A stretch of 64,000 nucleotides of DNA, from contig OX465282.1 of assembly GCA_949987705.1 (NCBI GenBank), positions 87,594,070-87,658,069 of the forward strand, read 5' to 3'. The translations under genes and the position numbers were made by a program. This DNA comes from Thereva unica. Taxonomy: Eukaryota > Arthropoda > Insecta > Diptera > Therevidae. A model generated the notes under the pieces. It saw only the letters and a list, made by a program, of their open reading frames with translations, had not been told where the DNA came from and searched no databases. Below are positions 10,200 to 21,580 of the stretch, one piece after another (within the stretch, counting starts at the first letter, position 1; every line of letters begins with the position of its first letter).

Positions 10200-12075
10200 C
10201 GTAATTCGAGAAGATGGCCATGAGTTTACTGGATTAAAGAAGAATGAGAAAAGTGTGCCGTGGCTCAAGGCTAAAATCTAAAAAGAAGTCAACAGAAGAA
10301 CTACTAGGCTCGGCATTCAGATAAATTATTTGACTGGTTCCAGTAGGGCTGTAGCCCCGCCATTGAAGAAAGAAACCAATTCACATGATATAGTAGGGTT
10401 CTCCTCCACGTTGTTCTAGGTCTTCCGACTCGACGGGATTCTTGCAGATTCCAGTGAAGGGCGTGTTTAGCTAATTTTCGTTTTCGCGTCGCGGTGTGGC
10501 CAATCCAATTCCATTTCCTTCGCCTGATTTGGTCGTCTATCCTTTCTTGGCCGGCACGGTGCCATAGTTTTTTTCAATTCTATCTGGCCAGCGAAATTTT
10601 AGGATATGACGTAGTCATCTGTTGATGAAAACTTGTAGGCTTCTTGTGATGAATTGGGTGATTTTCCATCTTTCGCAACCATACAAAAGAACTGTCTTAA
10701 CTTTGGAGTTGAACAGCCGCAATTTGGTGTTAGTTGAGATCTCCGTTGATCTCCATATGCGGAACAGGCATGCATATGCACTTTGTGATTTATTTATTCT
10801 CGAACTGACGTCTTCTTCTGCCCCGCCTTTAGTAAGTTGTTACAGCACCTTACTATTGCCTGTGTTTGCCTCGTTTTCCGCTTTTTCTGCAAGCTAGTTT
10901 ATCTGCCGTCTTTTATAACCCCGGACGCTTCTTTTTACCTTTCGGTGCAATTGGGAGTATTCCCGTTCAAGTTGTTCGGGTCGCCTGTAGAGTTCACGAT
11001 ATATTTTAGGACCCTTCTGCGTGCTATTTTATGCCAGGATGTGTCCAAGATCCAATGTTACTGGTTTCTTTGGGCATAACCGATGCTTGTTCCCGCTGCT
11101 GTTATAATAGCACCCTTTTTGGTACTCCACAGCTTTTCAATGTTATTTTCGTCAGAGAGTCTTTGTTGGCTTAAAGTTTGTTGTAGTTTCCCAGCAAATT
11201 CTCGTCTTTTAATGCTCTCCTACAGAAGGCCTACGTTAAACCGTCTGTGGTTTATGGCATCGCGTTGGACGTTTCGATTATAAAGCGAATAGTTGCTACT
11301 ATCAAATGGTGGCCACTTCCAGTATCTGCTCTCCTAACACTCATGACATCCTCTAGAATAGCTCTCCACCTACGGCTGATGGGCACATGATCTATCTGGT
11401 TTCCCATTCTACCATCGGGCGATACCAAGGTCTCTTTGTGAATCATCTTGTGACAAAAGTAGGTTCCACCTACCTACAACAAAAATCAACGAAAAGCTCA
11501 GCATTGTTATTGGTGACTTGCCTTAGATCTTGATTTCAAATTGTTTGTTTAAGGCCGGTGTTGTTGGGGCCTATCTGTACGTTTAAGTTACCCATTAATA
11601 CAATGATGTCTCTCCTTGGAATAGAGCGAAAAACCTCATTCAATCGCATATAGAACTCTTCCTTGATGTCGTTGTCTGCATCTTCAGTTGGAGCGTAGCA
11701 TTGGGCTAGCGTAATACTTCTTAGTCTGGTACGCAAGCGCACGGTAATAATCCTCTCAGAAACTGATGAACTAATGAAACTGTATGTGGCTTCTTTGGTG
11801 AGTATTATGCCAACGCAATTTCAACGACTTTCAACGAAACGCAATTTCTACAAATTTCTGGTAGAATATAAGAAGGACTCACCATCTGGTCTCGTTGAGC
11901 CCCTGACCTTGATTATATCGATTCATCTCGTTGAGACTTCATCCAGCCGTCCATCTGCAAGTATTGTTCTCACATTCCATGATCCGATTCATGTCCTTGT
12001 TGAAAAAGCAAAGGTCTTTGTCGTGTTGTCCATCCCGTTCTGAGGCATTGTTTGACGATTCGTAGCAATGGTGTT
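10200..12075 (-). mobile_element. RTE-like LINE, endonuclease plus C-terminal region, heavily decayed
   Basis: Read on the minus strand from about 12060 downward, the opening matches an APE endonuclease N-terminus. At 11742-11536 the frame gives LAQCYAPTEDADND, then RRDIIVLMGNLNVQIG (typically GDFNA in the family). At 11446-11252 it gives DGRMGNQIDHVPISRRW with GSGHHL, where family members usually have SDHHL; the catalytic Asp is therefore lost. The central reverse transcriptase is largely missing. From about 10760 to 10380 the C-terminal VKTVLLYG-type and RRRKWNWIGH-type blocks are readable in broken frames. This is the class often mis-annotated as 'craniofacial development protein 2-like'. 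Non-functional. Confidence 0.75.
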
Positions 12076-12886
12076 TTTTATGGGAGCAGGTTGCTAACCC
12101 TCAGCCCAACCGACTTAAGTCTGTTAAGAGCTCGCTCTTCTTCCGTTAGCTCCTTCCGAAGAAGTGCCCCAGGAATAGGATTTGCTAGGTGTTCGTCTGC
12201 AGTGACTCTTTTCGGGTTTTAACAGAAGTGCCAAATCGGGTGCCACCACCTTCTGAGCTCTTTGTTAGCCATTCGCTCCCCGCCTCCAATCTCGCTGTTG
12301 CACAATGTAAATCCTTCGACTACCGTTTTAACTTCAAACGTCTGTAATTTTCCGTTAAGGTTTGTTTCGCCATGACAATCAATAAGGCACTTGGACAGAG
12401 TTTGAAAGTGGCTGATGTGGATCTGAAGAGTGACTCCTTCTCACATGGCCAATTGTATGTGGCGTGATCAAGCGTCAGGTTATCTGACAGGCTGGTATTC
12501 TCCAACCAGAAAAAATAAATAAAATAATGAATGATTGTTACAGGAAGGTCTTGACAAATTAATATCAGGGATTGAAAGAATAGTCTTACTAACTCATTTC
12601 TTCCTTGCACGGTTGGATTCAAGTTGATTTTGACAAATTTGATATCTGCTCTAGTAATTGCCTCTACAACGAAGCCCACAGAGACTGAGCCCTTTAATAC
12701 CCTGTTCAGTTCATCCCAAGGACAAGTCTATGTAAGTGTTTAAGAGAGCTTTCATTTGATAAGAACGGACTCAGTCCACTGTTACGGTCCGTCGCTCATC
12801 CCAAATCACTGTAAATCAAATCAGTGCCTTAGCTCTGAAGTTCGAATGACGAAAAGCGTGTTGTATGATTTACGTATAAAAAGCTT
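12076..12886. other. Unassigned stretch, probably partly LINE-derived
   Basis: It lies directly upstream, on the minus strand, of the LINE endonuclease start and may hold its 5' untranslated region. The minus frame 12320-12679 has no domain I recognise. Confidence 0.3.
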
Positions 12887-13025
12887 ATTCTTCTTCTGCT
12901 TTAACGGCTCTACAACCGGGATCCGATCCTGGCTTCTCGCAACTGTTCTCTCCACCGGTCCCGATTCTGAGCCGATGTCATCCAGTTTGGCATCCCTAAG
13001 CTTTGAGCTTCCTGGCCCACGTCAA
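12887..13025 (-). mobile_element. RTE-like LINE 3'-end fragment
   Basis: On the minus strand this equals the last part of the LINE at 38279-38830: a GATGACATCGGCTC..AATCGGGACCGG-type block, then AGAGAACAGTTG and GTTGTAGAGCCGTTAA followed by GAAGAAGAA. A third copy lies at 44395-44560. Only the final codons and the tail are kept. Confidence 0.75.
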
Positions 13026-13054
13026 AAGCATACTATATAGTTATTCCCAAGCCT

Positions 13055-13700
13055 GATTATCTTCTATATAAATATAATTGGAGTGTCTGTCTGTGATTTC
13101 AAAATAATTGTGTTTTTCTAAGTTCATATGGTTATTTACATCATTTTAAAACAAAATCACGCATTTTTAAAATTCTTGTCTGTCTGTCTGTTTGTTTGTC
13201 CGGGATAATCTCGAAAACGACTAATCCGATTGGGATGGGACTTTCACTGGAAGATTCAGTATTTTTGCGGGCATGTTTTAAGCTATTTATATACACTATA
13301 CATTTGCTCTACCTGTATGTTTGTATGAATGTATGTGTAGATGTATGTTTGTAGACAAAAAAATCAAGATGGCCGTTTCAAGATGACTGCCAAGTTTCGC
13401 AATTCTGCTCACCGACCCTCGACATGGGTATCATAAGAAGAATACATACAATTTGCTGTTTGTTGTCATTCCAAATTCATGAACAAAATTTCGGCCAACA
13501 CAAAATTGCGCATTACCTTTTTATTTACATCGCGATCGGTATATGTATCAAATGAAAGGATTTGACTAGTAGAATACTATTAGCTGGGTAGCGTAATTCC
13601 AAATTCAAAATGGCAGCCGACACAAAATAACGGACTACCTTTTTTACAACGTTCCCGGTATGGATACCAAATAAAAGTGTATGTTGAGTATAGTGCAGAA
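13055..13700. repeat. Dispersed repeat family (microsatellite-rich)
   Basis: The segment holds GTCTGTCTGTCTGTTTGTTT, a block reading GACTAATCCGATTGGGATGG, and later 'ACATGGGTATC', 'ATGAAAGGATTTGACTAGTA' and 'AATGGCAGCCGACACAAAAT'. The last three recur in diverged form at about 37980-38140 and 48085-48180, so they belong to one interspersed family. No coding capacity; class not assigned. Confidence 0.6.
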
Positions 13701-16700
13701 TAGCGGAAGGCGTGTAATAAACTAAAAGGTAGAAAACGAAAAATATAGTTTAAAAAACTTAATAATATGCTTTTATTTAAAAATGAACTAAAAAGCACAT
13801 AATTTACACTGATATTTTGATGAGCGACATTATTTATGACTATTTGCAAAATAGCAACTCAACTAAGTAGTGTCGTCAAGCCGAAATGTACATATTTATT
13901 AGATTTTTTTAGGGGCGCCAAATTGTGAATTTTTGGGCTGCAAAGTTGTCGGCAATTTTGCAAAATTGATGAACTTTTTTAGAACTTTTTTTTTGGAAAA
14001 AAAAGTATAGTTATAGCGCGCAAGACGTATTCTGAATATGATTGTCTAAGTGTCTGTTGTGCACGTAGTACCAAATTTTTTCGGTAGGTGATGCTTAACC
14101 CTGAATTTTAAAAAAAGTTGCAGGTAATATAATTTTTATAGGCAACTCCAAATTTTTGCTTGTACCCAAAATCATGTTTTGCAGATTTGTTTTTTGTTTT
14201 ATTTTCCCGCTATCTTATTCCGGACTATGCGCACACAATTCTTTTTATGAAAAGGCGTTGCAACGCCCGCGGGATATTGATAGTTTCACATAAAAAATAT
14301 CGTAGTATTCTCCTCAGATTTTTACTTTTTCGCGTCTCTACCATTCTTTGGTTAATAAAAATGAAGAAAATATGTAGCTAGTCTGCACTGATCACTATTA
14401 TATCGATCGTTAAAACCACAATTGTTTTAACAATCGAACATTTTGATAATAACTTTCAATATTTATGAAACAATCTTCCAAAGTGTGTTCCTGTCGTTTC
14501 GAAACAGCTTCCACCAGTAGCTCTGATTCAATATCCAGTAGCTCTGGTTCAATAACAGTCCAACAAAATACCAATTCGTTTGCGAATTAATAAATAAATA
14601 AATAACTTTCTGAGCAGAAAAAATTCCATTTACATAAAGTTAAACTTTTACCCGCATTGCCCCAGTCCAACTTATAGTTTGAAGTGATTAGTTAGTTGTT
14701 AATTTTGTAGTAATTAAGCTCTGCAAAAACTAATTTAATTTTTGAAAATAAAATATGAAAAGAGTACTTACCACAAGGTAAATTTCAAACAACATACTTT
14801 CAAAGCAAAATTAGTTAGATTACATGTTTAATAACATTTCCACATTACTGCTCCGTTGGCCTTTTAATTGCTCGAACTTCAAATGATATATTACCTCTAA
14901 CCCCACAGCCCATGCTCCTCTTTAACCCGTGCAGTGTTTCACCACAAAGATTATTAATTTCAGCTTCCATATGAAATGGATTTATGGCACTTGTAATAAA
15001 CCATTTGGAATGCATTTAAATCAAAACTGTTGATATATACGTTGGCCCGTAGGTTGTTTATTTACAGTGTACCAGTTTGGCCCTGTCTATAATAATTCAA
15101 CATAAACTTGCCTGGCCAGCAGTTATCTGGGTCTCTCCACCTTGGGAGTTATGCGCTATCGAAGTCTCTTAAGATAAACGAAGCATTAAATAAACCCCAC
15201 TTAACGGCTATTCACGGACAGACGGGCTGATACGGGCCAAAAATAGATGCAAGTGAATGCACGATATAAGATGGCCTACAATCGGTTATCAGCTGCCAAG
15301 CAAGAAATAAATCTGAAAAATGGTCCTAGTGTGGGATGCTGAGCCCAAGTCGAATTCAACGTCCACCAATCCGTTCCCCGTTCTTTTTGTATGCCCCGGA
15401 TCAGAGTTCCCAGATTGCGGAGCACAGAGCCTGCTGCGTATGCTGCTTATGCTACATGGTAATGGACGAGTACAACACGATGCTTTCGGCAGATAATCCA
15501 GAAGAGATGATAAATCACTCAGATGCTGTCAGGAAGTTTATGTAAATATGTGATTGCTATTTATTTTCAGTATTTACCCAACATGGATCCAGGGCCACGG
15601 CGCAGCAACGATGCTAGCACATTCAGTAGAGTCACATGTCCACGGGTTGTGTTTGTTTACCAGAACCATCTCTACCCAGGCAGATCCTCTCAGATGTATG
15701 CTTCTCTACGCTAGGAGGACGACGAGGAGTCGCTGACGAAGACAGCTGAAATACGAATCCTCCAAGCGAGTGACGTCTACAAATAATCAAAATCTCAGCT
15801 TCCTGCCTTCGTCGGATCTGCCCCAGCTTCCTTCGGATAAATCGAAATTAAACGCGTATTTATGATGATCGGCTGCAAATTTTGACAGGCGGACAGGCAA
15901 GTGATTAGTTGGCCCCAACGTTTCCATTGATTGAATTTGAGCCCGGCTCATTACAGCTTCAAGCTCCAAGAAAAAGCCGACTAGCACAATGCCATGATGA
16001 ATGGTTTTTTTGTGTCGTCATCCCGTTGATAAGAAGGTCCCCATGCCCCATGGGACGATGATGATGAGGGGGCTTTTAAGATTCCTATCGGTGATATATC
16101 ACCCCCTAATGTTCCATTGAGACCATTGTAATACGATATACGACCGCTTCGCAAGGCTGCGGCCATGAGAATGCGGTAATGTTATCTAATGTAAGCACAA
16201 ACATCAACAGGAATAATTTCGAAATTTGATCCCCCAGCAACATAACAAGAAATGCTCGCCGCCGTTCAATGGTGTGGCAGTGGTTGTTGGTAGTGGTAGT
16301 AGCCGGGAGGCCGAGGCTTTATTGGCTGATTATTGTTTGAAATTCATAGGAGCTGATTTTATCTCAATATTTATGCAATTCTTTATGGAATTGAATCCTG
16401 ACTGTATCATGTTGATCATGTGAACATGACGTGAAGATTCCGTTAATGGCGCCCAATCGTTGTTAAAAAACTGGAAATTAGAGGAATTTTCCTGTGAAAG
16501 AGCGCTCTTATTCATATGCACACACAAAGCTTATCTTGCAACGTGAGATTATTATTATTATTATTTTTACGATTTTATTTTCAAAAACGTGAGCATAAAT
16601 TTCATAACGACGCAATTGCTAAATGTTTACAGCTCCTCGAAATGTACGATTTAGTTTCAATTATAAAAGAACCGATGTGCTCCTATTTGTGTCAACCACA

Positions 16701-17489
16701 TAGACACCGAACAATACGTTGTTCTGTAGGTGGGTGTTTAGCATAGAAAGTATACCTTTTGTACCACCACAACCAGTCGTCACATTTGTAGGGCTTTTGT
16801 GATTTGAAAATGTTTTTTTTTTTCAAAAGCAAGAGGTGATTGTAGGTGGTTGAACTAAATAGGTTCAGTAGACCAAAGTGAAAAGCTGCTGTTTATTGAA
16901 AAGAAAACCTTTACACTTTTGCTCGTGCTTTGGTATCGATAGATGTTGTTTAATGTTAGTGGAGATAGCGTGTGCGAATAGTTTTGTAAACATTACAATT
17001 TTGCTCTTTCTTCAAAGAGATTTTAAAGATCGATATACATTCCAGGTATCGGAGATATATGTGATCATTGTCATAGATATCCATTCGGAACATGCGTGCG
17101 AACATCAGGATGCAACAATGTTTCGCAAAATGCATTTGCCATATGAAATCGCATTTTTGATGATGTTAAAGGATGTAGTTCTACGTAAATTGCAATTTAT
17201 ATTTTATGAAGGAAAATGTGAAATGAGACGTTTGTTGAGTGGTTGAGAGTCAATTGCATGAAGTAAGCTTCTTATTGAGACCGTACTTTAACTACCTTCC
17301 GCGAGATGAAGCAATATATGTACAAGCGTAAACCTTCCTTGGAAGTTATCAATAATATAAAAGTAACGGGTAGAAAAACTTGGTTTGAGTGCTTAAAGAA
17401 TATTATGAACATATACGGCATACACACGTTTCTAAGTGCAATAAAAGAAAGTCTTCTATTCACATTCACAGAGGAAGGCAGAGGTTATT
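13701..17489. other. Probably single-copy non-coding DNA
   Basis: Nearly 3.8 kb without a transposon signature. The part from about 15050 to 16420 is the most gene-like in base composition. Its open frames (15336-15545, 15523-15714, 15787-15987 minus, 15981-16166 minus) lie on both strands, are all under 80 codons and show no domains. Frames at 16878-17246 (+) are lysine/leucine-rich and unconvincing. I see no splice-bounded exon. Confidence 0.35.
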
Positions 17490-17775
17490 AAAACAAATCA
17501 ATATTTTGGGACTTGCATCTCTTAAAAATCCAAGGCATCGAGACGTTTTTTTGGCGATTTGAAATATATCCTCAGGTATAGTTACCCCTAGGAGGTTAGT
17601 TGGATTAACCATAAGACTCTCATTGTCCCATTGAAATAAAAGGAAGGACGGTGCAAGTTTTGTTAGAGATGAGATAGTAGGTACTTCGTTTTGGAGGCTT
17701 TAAATTCAACACGATTATTGCGTCCCCAATCAAGAATCAGTTTGACAGTTCAGTTGATTGAGCTCACGACAAGGT
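17490..17775 (-). mobile_element. LINE copy F fragment (family A relatives)
   Basis: On the minus strand the part at about 17575-17510 reads FQIAKK..RCLGFL, matching the IFQIAKQAFQCLGFL block of copy A (about 6370). Further into the minus-strand 5' side, 17700-17770 contains ATTATTGCGTCCCCAATCAAGAATCAG, closely matching 58740-58765 in copy E (GCGGCCCCAATCAAGAAT), the GWGRKN region. It is a short internal fragment. Confidence 0.7.
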
Positions 17776-17781
17776 CTAGCG

Positions 17782-17860
17782 CAGGGGTCGCCAACCCTCG
17801 GCCCTTCACGGAAAATTATGCCGCCAGCGAAATTCAATAAGATTTAACAAAAATTTAGCA
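17782..17860. mobile_element. Orphan hAT-type end
   Basis: The sequence starts CAGGGGTCGCCAACCCTCGG, a typical hAT terminal inverted repeat. No matching right end with an 8-bp duplication was found nearby, and LINE sequence begins at about 17870. It is probably the remaining tip of a broken hAT element. Confidence 0.5.
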
Positions 17861-17864
17861 GTGT

Positions 17865-19565
17865 CCACGTATCAGATCCATAAACAAGAATCGGAAGGAT
17901 CAACGTTCGGTAAAAGCGTACTTTTGTTTTGATGGAAATATTTGTTCGTTTCCATATGCAGAACATGAGCCAGGCGAATGTTGCTGCTGCCTGGCCGATG
18001 CGGCTGTAAATGTCGGACGTCGATGCCACTTTCTTTTCCTCAACCAATGATCCCAAAATATTTGCACATTGGAACCTATTCGATTTGGGCTACATCGAGG
18101 TGAATACTGGCCCTTGATCCGTCCGTTGTGAGCTTTTCCGCATTGATTTTTTACCCGTATGACTGAGTGATGGGGAAATCTCGAATAAGATGTCCGTTGC
18201 TTCGGCATTCGTGTCGGCGAACATCAAGTCGGTTACAAAGTTGTTCTCTTCGTATCGAACCCCTAGTCGTCCACCGAATGCATCACGCATAATCGCGTCG
18301 ATCACAACGTCGAGGAGAAGTGGCGAAGCGACGTCTCCCTGTCGGACACCCGTTTGAATCGGGAACTACTCGGATAAGTCACTTCGAATACGAACGCTGC
18401 TGGTTGAGCCCAAAGTCTAGAAATTAACAAGTCTTTCATCTTCATATGGTTAATGAGTGAAAGGCGAACAGCTGCATGCACAAGTTTTTCAAATGACGAT
18501 GTCAGGCTATCAGAGAGAGAATGCAACATTTTTATACGCGCTGGAATACAACCATAAGTCGGAAAATTTTATGAGTTTATATGGGGATGTATTGGTGCAT
18601 ATTTGCTCGTTTGTTTTGATTTTTGAAAGAAAACAGCTGATTCATATTTCTTTCCTTTTCTGTTCTGCATACTAAAGAGAGAATCTGGCTTTGTCTCGCT
18701 GAATTCACGAAGTATGCGTTGAGTTTTGCTCAGCAGTGATGTTCATATATGCACGCACACAATCAACGGTCGGAAATTTTTGTATGAAGATGAAAGACTT
18801 GTTATTACTAGACTTTGGTTGAGCCATCGTTCGACGCTTGGAGAAGTTGGATGATTTTTAATGCCACGTGTTTCCAAAGTTCTCCACAAGCTGTTTCAAT
18901 CGATGCAATCGAAAGCAGACTTGAAATCGATGAAAACGACGACAGTTCGTTTGCCGCAAAGAATTATTTCTTCCATTAACTGACGGAGAACGAATATTTG
19001 ATCAATGCATCCTCGATGTGGTCTTAATCCAGCTTGTCGTTCCCGGCTCATTTGCTCTCTATGTTTCTGCCTCGATTGTGTGATTTTCGTAAATACTTTG
19101 CAGACGATCCAGACTAGTACCGCGATAATTCTTGCATTTACGACTGTAGTCTTTTCCAAATTGGGACAACGATCGCTTTCTTCCACACCGATGGTACGAG
19201 ATTCGAATGTCATATGTGTGTTATGAGTCGTTGTGATAAGACATCACCTCCGGCTTTGATCATTTCGGCGGTTACTTGGTCTCTCCCCGGCGTGTTTCCA
19301 TTTTTCAGAGATTTTATTGCTGTCTTCACCTCTATAATTGTCGGGGAGAAGTCACGAAAGTTCCATCCGATTTTTTGATGTCGTCGGTTGTTGATATTGT
19401 TTTGCCGCCTAACCGCCGGATGGTCTGGTACAACGTCCTGTACTCGTGTCTCGACGCCGCTTCTTCCATGTCGGCCGCAATGTTCTGTTTCCCGATTCTG
19501 GACAATTCGGCAGGTCGACCACCCTCCTCCTTTCACACCCTGGACTTAGGGCGAAACGACGGCGG
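17865..19565 (-). mobile_element. RTE-like LINE, reverse transcriptase region, broken and interrupted
   Basis: Minus strand, from about 19536 down. IIEVKTAIKSLKNGNTPGRDQVTAEMIK marks the start of the RT. 19213-18896 gives SRERQAGLRPHRGCIDQIFVLRQLM and TVVVFIDFKSAFDCID. 18350-18305 carries a VSDRETS relic of the usual VRQGD motif. 18305-18090 has LMFADTNAEATDILF, where FADD is changed to FADT, so the active site is lost. 18056-17844 has KTKVRFYRTLILPILVYGSDTW. Several frameshifts are present, and a 407-bp hAT-type MITE splits it at 18411-18817. The 5' side abuts gypsy-like sequence near 19565. Confidence 0.85.
18411..18817. mobile_element. hAT-type MITE with 8-bp target duplication, inside the LINE
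   Basis: The left end starts CAAAGTCTAGAAATTAACAA. The right end read inward starts CAAAGTCTAGTAATAACAAG. The inverted repeat continues through AAGTCTTTCATCTTCATA on both sides (about 35 bp). The 8-bp direct repeat GTTGAGCC flanks it at 18403-18410 and 18818-18825. No transposase. The exact duplication and the interrupted LINE frame make this a clear, fairly young insertion relative to its host LINE. Confidence 0.92.
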
Positions 19566-19975
19566 AATTGATGTAAATTATCGAAGTTTGGTTTTGGATA
19601 CACTGGTGCCCATGTACACTGTGGACGTTGAAATCGTCCGAACCGTGTAATGGCCTATATAGTCCAGGTACCTCGATTGCCTTGGAGATGCTTTATCTAA
19701 TTTTTGTCGAAATGCGTAAACCATTGGTTTGTGATCTGTTTTGATGTGGAATTCCCTGCCCTCCAACATGAACTGGACTTGGTAAATGGCAAGGACCTCT
19801 CGATCATAAGTTCTGTTCTTGCTTTGTGCCTTGGTTAATTCTTTTGAATAAAATTCCAGAGCTTGTGTTGTACCTTTGACGACTTGGTTGAGAACAGCCC
19901 CTATTGACATCTCTGATGCATCAACGCCTAATGAAAGCTATGCTTCCGGAGCGGAGTGTGCTAAGGGAGTGGCGT
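19566..19975 (-). mobile_element. Gypsy-like LTR element: RNase H domain, truncated
   Basis: The minus frame 19910-19578 reads ALEFYSKELTKAQSKNRTYD, REVLAIYQ and FHIKTDHKPMVYAF, the typical Ty3/gypsy RNase H with the H-K-P block. It follows the RT domain on the same strand after about 60 bp. The sequence stops near 19566 against LINE sequence, so integrase and the 3' LTR are missing. The frame is offset relative to RT, so at least one frameshift separates them. Confidence 0.85.
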
Positions 19976-20764
19976 TCACCTAGTCTTTTTGCATTGATCA
20001 AAAGCGTTGATTTCCTCTGCTGTCCACTGGATCATTGTTCCATCATTCTTTTTGTTTCCTACAGTTAATTTCTGCAGGATCGACTGATTGTGAACGGCAT
20101 TTGGGATGAAGCGCCTATAAAAACTGAGCATCCCTAAAAATCTCTTGAGGCTTGCAGCCACGTAGGGAAGTTTGAATTCCAATAATGCTTGAACTTTCTC
20201 TTCCAAAGGTTTAATACCTTCTCCTGACAAATTGTGCCCTAGAAACATAATACTTTCTTTTCCAAATTGGCATTTGTCAGGATTAATAGCAAGGCCGTTT
20301 TTCCTTAGGCGGTGAAAGACTATATGAAGATGAACCTTATGTTCTTCCATAGTTGTAGATACAATGAATATATCATCGATATACGCATATACAAAATCCA
20401 GATCTTGCAATATACTATCCATGTGTCTTTGGAAGGACTGTGCCGAATTTGATGAAATGCCTTTTGTAAATTTATCTTTGAGAATATTTGCTTTCCGTGC
20501 AGCAAGTGCGCGAAATCTTGCAGAAAATGAATTGGGTACCAATCTGGCACAGTTACTGCATTAAGTGCACGATAATCACTGCACAATCTCCATGAGTTGT
20601 CGGCCTTTTGCACCATGTGAAGGGGGCTTGCCGCTTCGCCTTTGGAATGCTGGCAAATGCCTACCTGGATGCGGTAATCAATTTCTGCTTTCGCAGCCTT
20701 TAATTTTTCTGGTGTAAGTTTGGAGAGGGCCTGCAAAATACTGGAGGACCTTTAGTTGTTATAT
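19976..20764 (-). mobile_element. Gypsy-like LTR element: reverse transcriptase domain, frameshifted
   Basis: Minus strand. 20736-20560 reads PEKLKAAKAEIDYRIQVGIC, then SPLHMVQKADNSWRLCSDYRALNA, then FSKINLQKAFHQI. 20440-19976 reads NSAQSFQRHMDSIL, then the active-site block FVYAYIDDIFIVS (a YIDD form of YxDD), then CQFGKESIMFLGH and LKRFLGMLSFYRRFIPNA. The order is that of Ty3/gypsy RT. A rearranged stretch near 20455-20540 and a frameshift break it. A 537-bp inverted-repeat element separates it from the protease part. Confidence 0.9.
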
Positions 20765-21301
20765 GGAGTGTGTTTCTTTACTCATTCCATAGAAAGAATA
20801 GAATAAAAAGAATACTTGATGGAATATTCGGAATAGAATGAATAAAGAAACGCACTGGGTATGACAGTAAACAAACTGAAGAAAAATTGTGTATTTTAAA
20901 AATATTGTGGGACCTATGTATATGTAAACTATAATAGGCTTTGACCTTTGATGTCTCCTGGGGTCCATTTGAAATTATTATTATCCATATCTGACATTAT
21001 TATTATTATTAGAAATACTTTTAAAAATGATAACAAATAAATAATTACCAAGGGCCATGGCTTCCGCTTTCTTGCCAAAAGACACAATTATGACAGTAGC
21101 ATATTTATATTGTTATATTAGTAAGGTTAATTCCCTTTATTCTAAAAGTGTTCCACCTCAAGAGGTAGTTTAAAAAGAATACATTCCGAATATACCGAAT
21201 GAATAAAGAAACGCTTCATCTGTCAATTCGAAACTTGGAAAAAAATAAAGAAACGCATTTTCTGCCTATTCCTTCTACGGAATGAATAAAGAAACACACC
21301 C
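20765..21301. mobile_element. Inverted-repeat element with AT duplication inside gypsy-like pol
   Basis: The left end GGAGTGTGTTTCTTTACTCA (20765) pairs with the right end, inward GGGTGTGTTTCTTTATTCAT (ending 21301). The motif AATGAATAAAGAAACGC or close variants appears near 20838, 21203 and 21280, as subterminal repeats. AT lies on both sides. Removing the element plus one AT restores an open minus-strand frame reading THHITTKGPPV, which is what gypsy-like pol should show here. A 2-bp AT duplication recalls ISL2EU-like elements (inference). No transposase. Confidence 0.8.
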
Positions 21302-21523
21302 ATGGTGTGTGGCAGCGGACTGGGTTGATTTTAATAAATTTAGGTGATGTAAATCTTTATATTGAGCTAGGAATTCTGAAAGTGGATCGTTAATATTATA
21401 AGTCACGATAATAATGGTACCTGTATTGACAGTTGTGCTGCCGGATGTCTTATCCTTAGTAGCCGAATCTATTAATTTGCTACTTTTAACGTCTACTAAA
21501 AGGCCGTCAAATTTTGCTCCTAG
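21302..21523 (-). mobile_element. Gypsy-like LTR element: end of the protease region
   Basis: On the minus strand this reads LGAKFDGLLVDVKSSKLIDS and, further on, NDPLSEFLAQYKDLHH, then THH at the element border. It is the segment between protease and RT in gypsy-like pol. It continues exactly from the sequence on the far side of the hAT insertion (24516 upward): across the empty site the frame reads ADVNTPVLGAKFDGLLVDV. Confidence 0.85.
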
Positions 21524-21580
21524 GACTGGAGCAGCGTTGCCAGATTATTTTTTTTGTAAATCGGGATTAAGACTAGTGAA

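Noticed and set aside
12756..13040. Plus-strand 94-codon open frame
   Set aside because: Its second half is antisense to an RTE-like LINE end that is coding on the minus strand at 38.7 kb.
15336..16166. Cluster of open frames in a GC-richer region suggesting a gene
   Set aside because: Frames lie on both strands, overlap, are under 80 codons and show no domain or splice-bounded structure.
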